Assembly: GCA_003152255.1 (NCBI GenBank)
Contig: PLZT01000500.1
Coordinates: forward strand, 1-15,291
Origin: Methylocystaceae bacterium
GTDB taxonomy: Bacteria; Pseudomonadota; Alphaproteobacteria; Rhizobiales; Beijerinckiaceae
Length of the DNA: 15,291 nt
Direction of reading: 5' to 3'
The notes below the pieces were generated by a model. It was not told the DNA's origin. It saw only the letters and a program-made list of their open reading frames with translations, and searched no databases. Below, one piece after another: positions 6,269 to 12,924 of the stretch; the stretch's first letter is position 1; every line of letters begins with the position of its first letter. Position numbers and translations under genes: made by a program.

Positions 6269-6631
6269 ATGAGGTGCAGTTTGACCGCCGAACAACTTCG
6301 CGCCGCCCGCGCAATGTTGCGCATAGACCAGACTGCGTTGGCCGCAGCCGCGGGGGTGAGCGTCGAAACGGTCAAGCGCCTCGAACGCATGGAGGGGAGG
6401 CTCTCTGACGTGCGCGTTTCCACGATCGATGCTCTGCAGTCAGCTCTTGAGGCGAAGGGCATCGTTTTTACCGATGGCGGCTTGCCCGGCGTCGCGATCA
6501 AGGCGACGGCCGAGCAAATCATTCGGGCAGGCGAGATGGCGCGATCTGGAGGCTGGCCGTTGCCGGAACCGACCGGGCTCGCGAAGGCGATTTTGGACGC
6601 AGGAAAACGGCGTCGCGGGGAGATAGAATAA
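6269..6631 (+). CDS. XRE-family regulator with C-terminal repeat module
   Basis: 120-aa DNA-binding protein. Residues 5-60 are a Cro/CI-type HTH (LTAEQLRAARAMLRIDQTALAAAAGVSVETVKRLERMEGRLSDVRVSTIDALQSALEAKGIVF). They end in the 'G-I-V-F-T..G.PGVAIK' beta-strand element typical of small alphaproteobacterial phage repressors. After it comes an added module (80-119): AEQIIRAGEMARSGGWPLPEPTGLAKAILDAGKRRRGE, which recurs in the next gene. I take ATG 6269 as the start because the promoter -10 covers the upstream TTG; TTG 6284 is another option. The gene is coupled to the next by TAATG. Probably a transcription regulator acting within the element; the target is unknown. It is a paralogue in type of the minus-strand regulator at 12925-13218. 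Confidence 0.82.
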   Translation: MRCSLTAEQLRAARAMLRIDQTALAAAAGVSVETVKRLERMEGRLSDVRVSTIDALQSALEAKGIVFTDGGLPGVAIKATAEQIIRAGEMARSGGWPLPEPTGLAKAILDAGKRRRGEIE

Positions 6632-7110
6632 TGGCAATAGGTGCGCCAAGCCTCGACGAGGCAATCAAATCGCACGGACTGAGCGAGGCATCCTTTCGCG
6701 GACTTACACTGGCTCAAAGCATCAAGCTTATGCGACTCGATGATCTGTCTATTCGATGGCTCGGCGACGACCATAAGGCGCGCTGCATCACGATCAGAAA
6801 CGAGTTGGTTGCTCGCATGTCTGGCAACGCCGAGCCCGCAACGTCGCATCGCCCCGTCGAACAGGCGCAGCCCTTGACACAGGCGCAACGCGATTGGACC
6901 GCCTTGGCGATAATCGAGGCGGGCGAATGGCGACGAGCCGGCTGTCCGCCGTTGCGCGAGCCAACGGACGCCATGGCCCGAAAAATACTCGCTGCGGGCA
7001 GGAAAGCGCGCGGTGAGGGGCCGGACGGACTTCCAGAACTTCCGGGGCTGCCGACTGATCCGACCGCGCGGGCGATCGTTTTGGCAGGGAAGCGCCGCCG
7101 CAACGAAATT
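6506..7110 (+). repeat. Recurring protein module, three copies across two genes
   Basis: A protein-level repeat with the core P-T-x-x-A-[KR]-x-I-[LV]-x-A-G-[KR]-x-x-R-x-E. Copy 1 is at 6506-6628, the end of the XRE gene. Copy 2 is at 6898-7017, residues 90-129 of the next protein. Copy 3 is shorter, at 7033-7110, the last 26 residues of the same protein. Copies 1 and 2 also share the upstream 'aIIxAGExxRxGxxPLxEPT'. Confidence 0.7.
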
Positions 7111-7113
7111 TAA
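6631..7113 (+). CDS. Hypothetical protein with duplicated C-terminal module
   Basis: 160-aa protein of unknown function, starting in the TAATG junction of the XRE gene. Residues 1-65 form a helical domain (SLDEAIKSHGLSEASFRGLTLAQSIKLMRLDDLSIRWLGDDHKARCITIRNELVARM), not recognised. A linker (66-88) leads to two copies of the module shared with the preceding regulator: TALAIIEAGEWRRAGCPPLREPTDAMARKILAAGRKARGE (90-129) and LPTDPTARAIVLAGKRRRNE (140-159). The basic C-terminus suggests nucleic-acid or protein contact. Sharing a module with the co-transcribed HTH protein suggests the two bind the same partner or each other; that is inference. Confidence 0.75.
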   Translation: MAIGAPSLDEAIKSHGLSEASFRGLTLAQSIKLMRLDDLSIRWLGDDHKARCITIRNELVARMSGNAEPATSHRPVEQAQPLTQAQRDWTALAIIEAGEWRRAGCPPLREPTDAMARKILAAGRKARGEGPDGLPELPGLPTDPTARAIVLAGKRRRNEI

Positions 7114-7130
7114 TAGAAGGACTGAACAAC

Positions 7131-7826
7131 ATGGTGAAAGACATCTCACGCCTGGAGGCCCTGGAAGCCGCCCTCGCGGAACAGCAAGCCAAGACCGCGA
7201 ATTTCGAAGCCGAAATCGCAACTTTGAAAGCGCACCAAAACGCGCCGCCCGCCCCCGTGAAGGTGGTGCAGCCGAAGCCGGTTGAAGAGGAGGGCACGCG
7301 CATCTCGTATCCCGCGCCGCGCTCCTTATTCGAAATGCCCGACGCCGCGCAACTCGAGCGGTTGGCTCAGATCGTGTTCACGAAATTTCCAACGCTTCGG
7401 CCAACATTTTCGGGGCGCTGGGCGCAAGAAGATCAGCTGGAATTCGATAGGGGATTCCGTTCGGCTTTCTTCGCGCTCGGCCATATCGAGCGCCGCGTGG
7501 ACGTCGATCGAAAGCGAGCGTTGAGTTTTTGGGCGCAACTCGCGGAGGAGACATGTCGCGCTCTCGGACGCTCGGCGAGCATTCCCGGCTCGGCCTTGGT
7601 GGTCGCCGCGGTTGCCAGCGGAAACACCAAATACATTCTCGCCGACCGGATGAATGGCATCGTTCCTGAGTTGGGGCTTTGCTTCGGCTCCAACATGGGA
7701 AAATTGCCAGGGAATGAATGGCGGACCGTGCTCGCGACCGGCCAAATTCTCGCGCCGATCGCGCCGCAGTGGACACGCGAATTTTATCCCACACCGCAGC
7801 CGAAAATTTATGGCGCAGGATACTGA
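7131..7826 (+). CDS. Hypothetical protein with N-terminal coiled coil
   Basis: 231-aa protein. Residues 1-36 form a heptad-type helix (ISRLEALEAALAEQQAKTANFEAEIATLKAH). A Pro-rich linker follows (38-55), then a compact domain from about 60 to 225 with FEMPDAAQLERLAQIVFTKFPTLRPTFSGRWAQEDQLEFDRGFRSAFFALGHIERR and a later AVASGNTKYILADRMNGIVPELGLCFG. I recall similar unannotated proteins in Bradyrhizobium/Methylobacterium phage islands but cannot name a family or function. It does not resemble a capsid, portal or tail tube. AGAAGGA at 7115-7121 is the ribosome-binding site. The coding sequence ends at the edge of the tandem hairpin block. Confidence 0.72.
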   Translation: MVKDISRLEALEAALAEQQAKTANFEAEIATLKAHQNAPPAPVKVVQPKPVEEEGTRISYPAPRSLFEMPDAAQLERLAQIVFTKFPTLRPTFSGRWAQEDQLEFDRGFRSAFFALGHIERRVDVDRKRALSFWAQLAEETCRALGRSASIPGSALVVAAVASGNTKYILADRMNGIVPELGLCFGSNMGKLPGNEWRTVLATGQILAPIAPQWTREFYPTPQPKIYGAGY

Positions 7827-8070
7827 CTTGCGCGGGCGAGTGGTAGCTCCCGCCCGCGTCGAGGCCGGCGGCGCTTGTTTTGGAACGAGGCAAGCGCCGC
7901 CTACATTTTCGACTTCGGCGCAATGACCTAAGACGTTGCGCCCGGAGCCAGCGCCGCTCCTTTTGCGGAACGGGAGGAGCGGCGCTGGATATTAAGACTT
8001 CGGCGCTCGCAGCTCCCGAGCGCCTTGAGGCCAACGCCGCGATTGGGTTTTCCTTCCCCGTCGCGGCGTG
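7821..8070 (+). ncRNA. Three tandem two-hairpin RNA units (undescribed)
   Basis: Noncoding interval between two genes, built from three similar units of about 85 nt. Each unit starts with GACTT (7825, 7911, 7996). A short-stem hairpin follows: stems CGCGGGCG 7831-7838/7851-7858, GGCGCAA 7917-7923/7936-7942, GGCGCTCG 8002-8009/8017-8024. Next comes GAGGCC (7861, 8027; GAGCC at 7945). A long-stem hairpin closes the unit: 11-bp perfect arms 7867-7877/7891-7901, 13-bp perfect arms 7948-7960/7976-7988, 9-bp perfect arms 8034-8042/8061-8069. Stem sequences differ but stay perfectly paired. The loops of the first two long hairpins match (TTTTGGAACGAGG, TTTTGCGGAACGGGA). The period is not a multiple of 3 and no start codon opens a convincing frame, so this is best read as RNA or DNA structure. 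Alternatives: stacked attenuators, protein-binding RNA, REP-like elements. Confidence 0.6.
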
Positions 8071-8096
8071 CAGGCCTATCGATTTAGGAAATAGAA

Positions 8097-10865
8097 ATGT
8101 CACAAGAGGAAACGCTAAAATTAGTCGCGGCGGTTACCGACAAATTCAGCGGCCCGATCGCCCAGATGCGAAAGTCGCTCGAAGGCTTGACGCAGCGCAA
8201 CGTCGCGTCGCACAAGGCCGGACGGCAAGCCGCGCTGGCGCATGAGAAGGCTTTCTCGGACCTCCGCAAATCGGTCAAGGAAACCGGAGAGCACGTCAAG
8301 GGCATCCTTGAGCCGGCGATGATCGGCCTCGGGCTCGGGGCAATCACGACCGCCGCGTCGATCGGTGGACTTTCGGCGGCGATCAAAGACTTTGGCGGAA
8401 CCGCGCGTGATCTCAGTTTCGTTTCGAAGGAGACCGGCCTCGCCGTCGATCAGCTCCGCGCGTTAGAAGCGGCCGGAGAGAACGTCGGAATTTCCGTCGG
8501 AACGATGCGGAACAGCCTAAAATCTCTGTATGAGGAGTTGGCGCAAAACAAAATGCACAGAGGCGCGTTGCGCGAATTCTCTGCATCGCAATTTATGAAT
8601 CCAGAAGCTCGGGCGCTTTCCGAACGTCTCCGTCATGCCAAGGATGAATCCGAGTCCATCTCTATAATTATGGACACTCTCGCGAATAGCTCGCAGGCGA
8701 CGAAAAACATCCTTCTCGACGTTCTGAAATTGCCGCCTGAGTTTGCTCGCCTCACAAAAAAAGACCTAAAGGAAGTCGGCGAACTCCTCGGCAGTATGCC
8801 TAAAGCATATCTGTCGAACGGCGTCGCGCTCCAACACTCCTTCGACATGCTGCGGCTTAGCGCCCAACATCTAAGGGAAACGATCGGCGGCGAACTCGCG
8901 CCGGCGATGCTGCAAATGACCGAGGCGGTTCGCAAGTTTGTCGAGGATCATGGCGAAGATCTCCGCAAGATTTTTGTCGATATCGCTGAAGCGATCAAAA
9001 CAGCGCCTTGGAAGGAATGGGGCGACAACATCCGCGCCGCCGCGAAATGGGCTGATAGCGCGGCCCAAAGCCTTGGCGGTTGGAAGGTCGTGATGGAGGG
9101 CTTGATCGCTCTCAATGTTATCAGGTGGCTCGCGCCCATCGTGGCGTCGGTCGCGGCGTTAGGTTTAGCCGCAGCCGGGACGACAGTCTCCCTTGCCGCG
9201 ATGGGCTCCACGCTCGCCGCACTCACCGCCCCAACATGGCTGTTGGCGTTGCTCGCTGGCGTTTCAGCAAAGGCCCTAATCGAGACCGTTAAGCCGCAAC
9301 CACTCAATCCTGACGAAGACGAACTCGCGCGCCAGAAAAAATATGCGCCGAAGGACGAGGATAAAGGCGTCCACGCGGCCGCGCGCTCGATCCGAAAGAA
9401 AATCTCGTCCCCGGCGAATGACGAGACCCATTATGGGCGGCTAACACCCATCAGTTACGGCGGCGATACCGGAGCAGCGTCTTTCCGCGGAGAAGACATC
9501 CTCCAGAGAGCGATCCTCAAGGGCACATTTGAGGGCACGCGGCAGGGCGTTATCGCAGCATTCAAGGAATGGGTTGAATCCCGTCGCCAAGGCGCTGGCG
9601 GATTTACCAATGCTAATTACCAGCCCGGCGCGTCGGGTGGCATGGGCAGCGGCAGCGGCGGCAGCGGCGGCGGCGGTGGCGGCGGCGGCGGTGGGATCGG
9701 AGAAGGAGGCGCCAGCGCGCCATTTCGTTCAAGCCATGGCGACAATCAAGAGATCGTCGACCAAATCACCAAGTCCGCGAAGAAATACGGGATTGATCCG
9801 AACATCGCTCTGCGCGTCGCGCGCTCCGAGGGTGGCCTATCGCAATACGCTAAGCCCGGCGATAAAGGCACGTCATTCGGGCCGTTCCAGCTTCATTATA
9901 AAAACAACATTCCGGGGCTTAGCTTGGGCGGCTTGGGAGATGTGTTTACCAAGGAAACAGGACATCATGCTAGCGATCCCAAATATTGGAAAGAAGCGAT
10001 TGATTTTTCCCTTCGTAACGCAGCGAAATCTGGTTGGGGAGCATGGCATGGTTGGCACGGCTCACGTCGGGCGGGAATAGGACAAGCGCCGAAAGAACAG
10101 GCCGCATCCAAGGGCATGAACGAATGGATCGCGCAGCAGCGCGGCTCTCATCCTGAAGGCAGGGCTGGCGGCGGTGATGTCTTCGCGCAATATCCCTATA
10201 TCGTTGGGGAGCACGGCCCCGAGCTTTTTGTCCCGAAGCAGTTCGGAGAGGTCATTTCAAACAACGTCAATCTCGGCAACATCCGGTCGAAGCTTGGCGG
10301 CTTTCATCATTATCGGGACGCATACGATGCTGTGCATGCTGTCGTCGATACCGTCAGCCGATACAAAGAACGCTTCAACGCAGCTTCAATCGCCGGGATT
10401 CTGAAGCATTATTCTCCCCCAAACCAGAACAAGACCGCCATGTTGATCCGCAACATGGTGAATCGAACCGGGTTCGGAAGAGATGAGGCGCTTGATTTCG
10501 GGAACGCGGACACGGCGGCGCGCTTCGCTTATGGAATTGCGGTCCAGGAAGGCAAAGCGCGCGAGGGCTCTGTCGACACATTCCGGCGACTGTTTTCAAG
10601 CGAAGGCAAGCGTGAGCATCTTCGCTCTCTGTTCGGCGTCGGCCATCGTCATCGCGAGCCGCTGAATGCCGACCTTGGCCGATACATCGCGAATTCCGTC
10701 GGAATAACCAGCCAGGCCCATAAGGTCACGGGCGACGCCTCGCTGAAAATATCGATGCACGGCTTCCCGAAGGGCACGAAGACGGAATCTAAGATCAACG
10801 GGATGTTCAAGACTCTGACGATGTATCGCGGGCTCGCGGCGCCGATGGCGGATCAGGAGGGGTGA
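8097..10865 (+). CDS. Tail tape-measure protein with embedded lysozyme-like domain
   Basis: 922-aa phage tail protein. Helical tape-measure region at residues 1-320, with typical KETGLAVDQLRALEAAGENVGISVGTMRNSLKSL. Hydrophobic membrane-like stretch at about 333-392 (VIRWLAPIVASVAALGLAAAGTTVSLAAMG... WLLALLAGVSA). Linker ending in a Gly/Ser run (515-535, GGC repeats). Lysozyme/transglycosylase-like domain at about 548-655 (EIVDQITKSAKKYGIDPNIALRVARSEGGLSQY...GTSFGPFQLHY), with candidate catalytic Glu 578. Then the standard tape-measure end 'GGDVFAQYPYIVGEHGPELFVPKQFGEVIS' at about 698-727, and a further C-terminal domain (NRTGFGRDEALDFGNADTAARFAYGIAVQEG). It would set tail length and help DNA entry by cutting peptidoglycan. 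AGGAA at 8086-8090 precedes the ATG. No tail tube, sheath or chaperone genes adjoin it, which is unusual. Confidence 0.82.
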   Translation: MSQEETLKLVAAVTDKFSGPIAQMRKSLEGLTQRNVASHKAGRQAALAHEKAFSDLRKSVKETGEHVKGILEPAMIGLGLGAITTAASIGGLSAAIKDFGGTARDLSFVSKETGLAVDQLRALEAAGENVGISVGTMRNSLKSLYEELAQNKMHRGALREFSASQFMNPEARALSERLRHAKDESESISIIMDTLANSSQATKNILLDVLKLPPEFARLTKKDLKEVGELLGSMPKAYLSNGVALQHSFDMLRLSAQHLRETIGGELAPAMLQMTEAVRKFVEDHGEDLRKIFVDIAEAIKTAPWKEWGDNIRAAAKWADSAAQSLGGWKVVMEGLIALNVIRWLAPIVASVAALGLAAAGTTVSLAAMGSTLAALTAPTWLLALLAGVSAKALIETVKPQPLNPDEDELARQKKYAPKDEDKGVHAAARSIRKKISSPANDETHYGRLTPISYGGDTGAASFRGEDILQRAILKGTFEGTRQGVIAAFKEWVESRRQGAGGFTNANYQPGASGGMGSGSGGSGGGGGGGGGGIGEGGASAPFRSSHGDNQEIVDQITKSAKKYGIDPNIALRVARSEGGLSQYAKPGDKGTSFGPFQLHYKNNIPGLSLGGLGDVFTKETGHHASDPKYWKEAIDFSLRNAAKSGWGAWHGWHGSRRAGIGQAPKEQAASKGMNEWIAQQRGSHPEGRAGGGDVFAQYPYIVGEHGPELFVPKQFGEVISNNVNLGNIRSKLGGFHHYRDAYDAVHAVVDTVSRYKERFNAASIAGILKHYSPPNQNKTAMLIRNMVNRTGFGRDEALDFGNADTAARFAYGIAVQEGKAREGSVDTFRRLFSSEGKREHLRSLFGVGHRHREPLNADLGRYIANSVGITSQAHKVTGDASLKISMHGFPKGTKTESKINGMFKTLTMYRGLAAPMADQEG
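9644..9696 (+). repeat. GGC-rich simple repeat coding for Gly/Ser linker
   Basis: A run of GGC/AGC/GGT triplets encodes the Gly/Ser linker that separates the tape-measure half from the lysozyme-like domain. Such tracts vary in length by slippage; changes here stay in frame if whole triplets are gained or lost. Confidence 0.75.
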
Positions 10866-10890
10866 CGCGATTGCTACGAGGGATTGACGC

Positions 10891-11142
10891 ATGAATGACA
10901 CAGAATGTCGGCTTGAGCGCGAGACGATTTCGCCATCCGGGCTGGTCACGATACGGCATATCATCGGCGCGGACGGACGCTCAGCAATACCAGACGCCTA
11001 TCATTCACGCGAGTTGCAACATTTCTGGCAGCGCGCGGAAGGCGAGACGCTGGAAGCATTCGAAACCCGCGTTGTCTCTGAGGCCGAATTGGTGGCCGCA
11101 CGCCGTAGTCGCCGGGTTGGGATTTCGCCGCTCCATGATTGA
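10891..11142 (+). CDS. Small hypothetical protein
   Basis: 83-aa protein: a short beta-rich start (ECRLERETISPSGLVTIRHIIGADGRSAIPDAYHSRELQHFWQRAEGETLEAFETRVVSEAELVAARRSRRVG), then a helix and a basic end. No family is recognised. GAGGGA at 10879-10884 precedes ATG 10891. A second ATG at 10895 opens another frame that runs through to 11398, but that frame looks protein-like only from 11135 onward, so two overlapping genes are preferred. The 8-bp overlap with the next gene suggests coupling. Lying behind the tape-measure gene, it may be a tail accessory protein; this is a weak inference. Confidence 0.6.
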   Translation: MNDTECRLERETISPSGLVTIRHIIGADGRSAIPDAYHSRELQHFWQRAEGETLEAFETRVVSEAELVAARRSRRVGISPLHD

Positions 11143-11398
11143 TGCGCGCGCACAGGAAGCCTCCGCGATCTTCCGCCGCAAGGCGATCTATGAGGAGCTG
11201 CACCCGGAGACGAAGGCGGGGGTGGCGGGAGCCCACGCCGCCAACAAGGCGATGGGCAGAGACGCAACGGACAATTTGTCCGCCGCGTTCGCTACAGCCA
11301 CCGCCGACGCCACGGGCAAAGACGAGCGCTCCATTCGCCGCGCCGCCGCCCGTGGCGAAGCCCTTGGCGACGACCTCGCCGGCGTCACGGGGACATAG
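11135..11398 (+). CDS. ParB-like fragment (C-terminal HTH region)
   Basis: 87-aa protein starting at ATG 11135, overlapping the previous stop. 'FRRKAIYEELHPETKAGVAGAHAANKAMGRDATDNLSAAFATATADATGKDERSIRRAAARGEALGDDLAGVTGT' matches the segment after the nuclease/ParB domain of phage ParB-like proteins. Their usual pattern is 'R..iYe.lHPETk.G...........SFa..tA..tg.serav.R...rge.i...l..v.GT'. The ParB/Srx catalytic domain (about 100 N-terminal residues) is absent, and no remnant is readable upstream in this frame. It may be a truncated gene or a free-standing HTH adaptor. No clear terminator follows. Confidence 0.65.
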   Translation: MIDARAQEASAIFRRKAIYEELHPETKAGVAGAHAANKAMGRDATDNLSAAFATATADATGKDERSIRRAAARGEALGDDLAGVTGT

Positions 11399-11425
11399 CA
11401 CCCGACGGCCGGAATTGGATGCAAT

Positions 11426-11454
11426 TTGACGTTAGGTAAGTCGGCTGGTAAATT
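11426..11454 (+). promoter_or_regulatory. Promoter for methyltransferase gene
   Basis: TTGACG (11426-11431), a 17-bp spacer and TAAATT (11449-11454) form a good sigma70-type promoter. A 10-bp palindrome GTAAATTTAC (11448-11457) covers the -10 box and could be an operator; its half-site GTAAA recurs in the cluster at 5525-5569. The expected start is near 11461. Confidence 0.6.
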
Positions 11455-11516
11455 TACGGAGGGTTTGGCGCGCCGCCGAGTACTATCTGGCGAATGTCGG
11501 TGAACAGGAGCTCGGC

Positions 11517-12251
11517 ATGCCGGAAATAGGGTGGAACGCAAAGTATTGGGACGGAGACTACGATTGGACGAAGCGCGGCGAGGAATGGTCAGTAGAGTAT
11601 GGCGGTAGTGAACCTCAATGGTTCGGCTCGCTTTACCCGCGCTTGCACAGATTCTTGCCGGCTCGCGCCATTTTAGAAATCGCTCCGGGGTTCGGACGAT
11701 GGACGAGGTTCCTTCTTCCGATGTGCCAGCAATACATGGGCATCGACCTCTCTGGCCAATGCGTTGAAAGCTGCAAAAGCTCTTTCGGCAACGCCGGCCA
11801 TGCCCAATTCTTGAAGAACGACGGCATGTCGCTTGATGCTGCACCTGATAACACGTTCGATCTGGTCTTTTCGTTCGATTCCCTCGTGCATGCTGACGCC
11901 GGGGTTCTAGACAGCTATGTACCGCAGATTCTGCGGAAGCTCGCGCCCCGAGGCATTGCGTTCGTTCACCATTCCAATGCGGCAGCCCTTCCCCTGGTGG
12001 AGGATGTCCCTCACGCGCGAAGCGCCTCTGTTTCGGCGGAGAGCGTCGCGTCGGCCGTTCGCGGTGCGGGTGGCAATGTCCTTGTCCAAGAGATTACTAC
12101 TTGTGGCGACGACGGTATGATTGACTGCCTCAGTTTATTTTGCCGCCGAGAGCGCGGCTCGGAGACCGCGGCCGTGAGGATTTGGAACCCGAAGTTCGGT
12201 GTCGAGGCCGAAATCATCGGGGCAATGCAGGCACCCTATAGCCGTATTTAG
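11517..12251 (+). CDS. Class I SAM-dependent methyltransferase
   Basis: 244-aa methyltransferase with a Rossmann core at about residues 48-155. Motif I is ILEIAPGFGRWTRFL (52-66). The acidic end of beta-2 is in YMGIDLSGQC (D77). Then DGMSLDAAPDNTFDLVFSFDSLVHADAGVLDSYVPQILRKLAPRGIAFVHH supplies motifs II-III and the long loop helix. The N-terminal WNAKYWDGDYDWTKRGEEWSVEYGG resembles sugar/glycan O-methyltransferases rather than DNA methyltransferases; there is no DPPY or PC motif. The substrate is unknown, possibly a surface polysaccharide. The start has AGGAG at 11506-11510. Its own promoter and isolated position suggest a moron: cargo expressed from the integrated element that alters the host, for example its surface. 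C-terminal residues after about 205 are not recognised. Confidence 0.85.
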   Translation: MPEIGWNAKYWDGDYDWTKRGEEWSVEYGGSEPQWFGSLYPRLHRFLPARAILEIAPGFGRWTRFLLPMCQQYMGIDLSGQCVESCKSSFGNAGHAQFLKNDGMSLDAAPDNTFDLVFSFDSLVHADAGVLDSYVPQILRKLAPRGIAFVHHSNAAALPLVEDVPHARSASVSAESVASAVRGAGGNVLVQEITTCGDDGMIDCLSLFCRRERGSETAAVRIWNPKFGVEAEIIGAMQAPYSRI

Positions 12252-12485
12252 CGGCTAGTCGTTCTCATTCTCACCTTGGCCGCCGCTTGTCCCGAAGCCG
12301 ACCTGTTCCGGGGTCTCCCCGGAGCTCTCGCGCCGCCCTTCCTCACCCTCACGCCCGCCCCGCCGCCGTTCTCGGCGATGAACTCAACGCGCTGGCGAAG
12401 ATCGCCCTCGAATTGGCGGACTGCGGACTCTCATCTCCGCGCCCGAGTCCTATCTACACGGGAGCCCATCGGAAGAGGTAACTTG
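12252..12485. other. Region without a convincing gene
   Basis: A 234-bp interval after the methyltransferase. A GC hairpin (CCGGGG, loop TCT, CCCCGG, 12308-12322) lacks a T-run. A frame from TTG 12287 to the TAA at 12479-12481 ends right before the terminator and has a protein-like end (VLGDELNALAKIALELADCGLSS), but its Arg/Pro-rich first half and missing ribosome-binding site argue against a gene. It may be a decayed coding remnant. Confidence 0.4.
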
Positions 12486-12511
12486 GCCCGGTCAATCGCC
12501 GGGCTCTTTTT
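12486..12511 (+). terminator. Intrinsic terminator
   Basis: GCCCGG (12486-12491), a 7-nt loop and CCGGGC (12499-12504), followed by TCTTTTT. This is a standard rho-independent terminator on the plus strand, ending transcription from the methyltransferase side before the convergent minus-strand genes. Confidence 0.8.
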
Positions 12512-12581
12512 GAGCTCACGTCCGCCCAGCAGCGAGACCTACGCGAGGTTGCCGGTCACGTTGGCGGGGCGGACTTCGCGT

Positions 12582-12827
12582 TTAGGCCTGGTTGGTATCC
12601 CAATCCCTTAGTCTGTTCACAAGGATGAATCCAACGGCTTCGTTCGAGTCGTCTAGATATTCTTTGGCAGCATCGGAAAGGCGCTGAACCATTTTTTCTT
12701 TGTATCGCTTGCTCGTGGGGTCTAGCTCGATTGTGGTGACGATGACGAGCATGCGTCGCGTTTTTCCGTTGATGAACGTGCCAGGCCAGACCTTGGCCCC
12801 TCTGGCGAGAGGGTGGGAAAACTCCAT
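12582..12827 (-). CDS. Small hypothetical protein, minus strand
   Basis: 81-aa protein of unknown function: LVIVTTIELDPTSKRYKEKMVQRLSDAAKEYLDDSNEAVGFILVNRLRDWDTNQA. A beta strand, a charged helix, then another strand suggests a small alpha/beta fold. The start is the ATG at 12827 with GGAG four bases upstream on the minus strand. A different-frame ATG ten bases further upstream gives an Arg/Gln-rich frame that looks like a shadow. The 17-bp palindrome at 12849-12865 lies about 20 bp upstream, so the gene is probably repressed or controlled by the neighbouring XRE protein, which is transcribed in the same direction from upstream. Confidence 0.55.
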   Translation of the reverse strand: MEFSHPLARGAKVWPGTFINGKTRRMLVIVTTIELDPTSKRYKEKMVQRLSDAAKEYLDDSNEAVGFILVNRLRDWDTNQA

Positions 12828-12848
12828 TGCGCTCCATCCTATGCTTTG

Positions 12849-12865
12849 CCGGTTAGGATAACCGG
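12849..12865. promoter_or_regulatory. Perfect palindromic operator CCGGTTA-GGA-TAACCGG
   Basis: 7-bp perfect arms with a 3-nt spacer, placed between the two minus-strand genes and just upstream of the start at 12827. Size and symmetry suit a dimeric HTH regulator. It is a probable operator for the XRE protein or another element regulator. No T-run follows on either strand, so a terminator is unlikely. Confidence 0.55.
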
Positions 12866-12924
12866 GAGATTGGCCTAGCGCCAGCGCCCGTCAAGGTGGC
12901 AAATTTCAAACCCAAACGCCGCCG

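Noticed and set aside
6226..7221. 331-codon minus-strand frame opposite the XRE and module-repeat genes
   Set aside because: The plus strand has a promoter, coupled starts and a recognisable HTH; the minus frame has no motif and a skewed Arg/Ser composition.
7831..7858. First short hairpin as a simple terminator for the 7131-7826 gene
   Set aside because: No T-run follows, and it is one of a series of similar hairpins in a repeated layout, so it is described as part of that block.
7378..8103. 241-codon minus-strand frame crossing the hairpin block
   Set aside because: It is antisense to the plus-strand gene and runs through six perfect inverted repeats; the translation is Arg/Ser-rich without domains.
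7880..8245. Plus-strand frame through the hairpin block into the tape-measure gene
   Set aside because: It overlaps the tape measure start by about 150 bp in another frame, has no ribosome-binding site, and the translation is not protein-like. The repeat period is not a multiple of three.
12276..12611. 111-codon plus-strand frame
   Set aside because: It passes through the intrinsic terminator and is antisense to the end of the minus-strand gene; the composition is Pro/Ser/Arg-rich.
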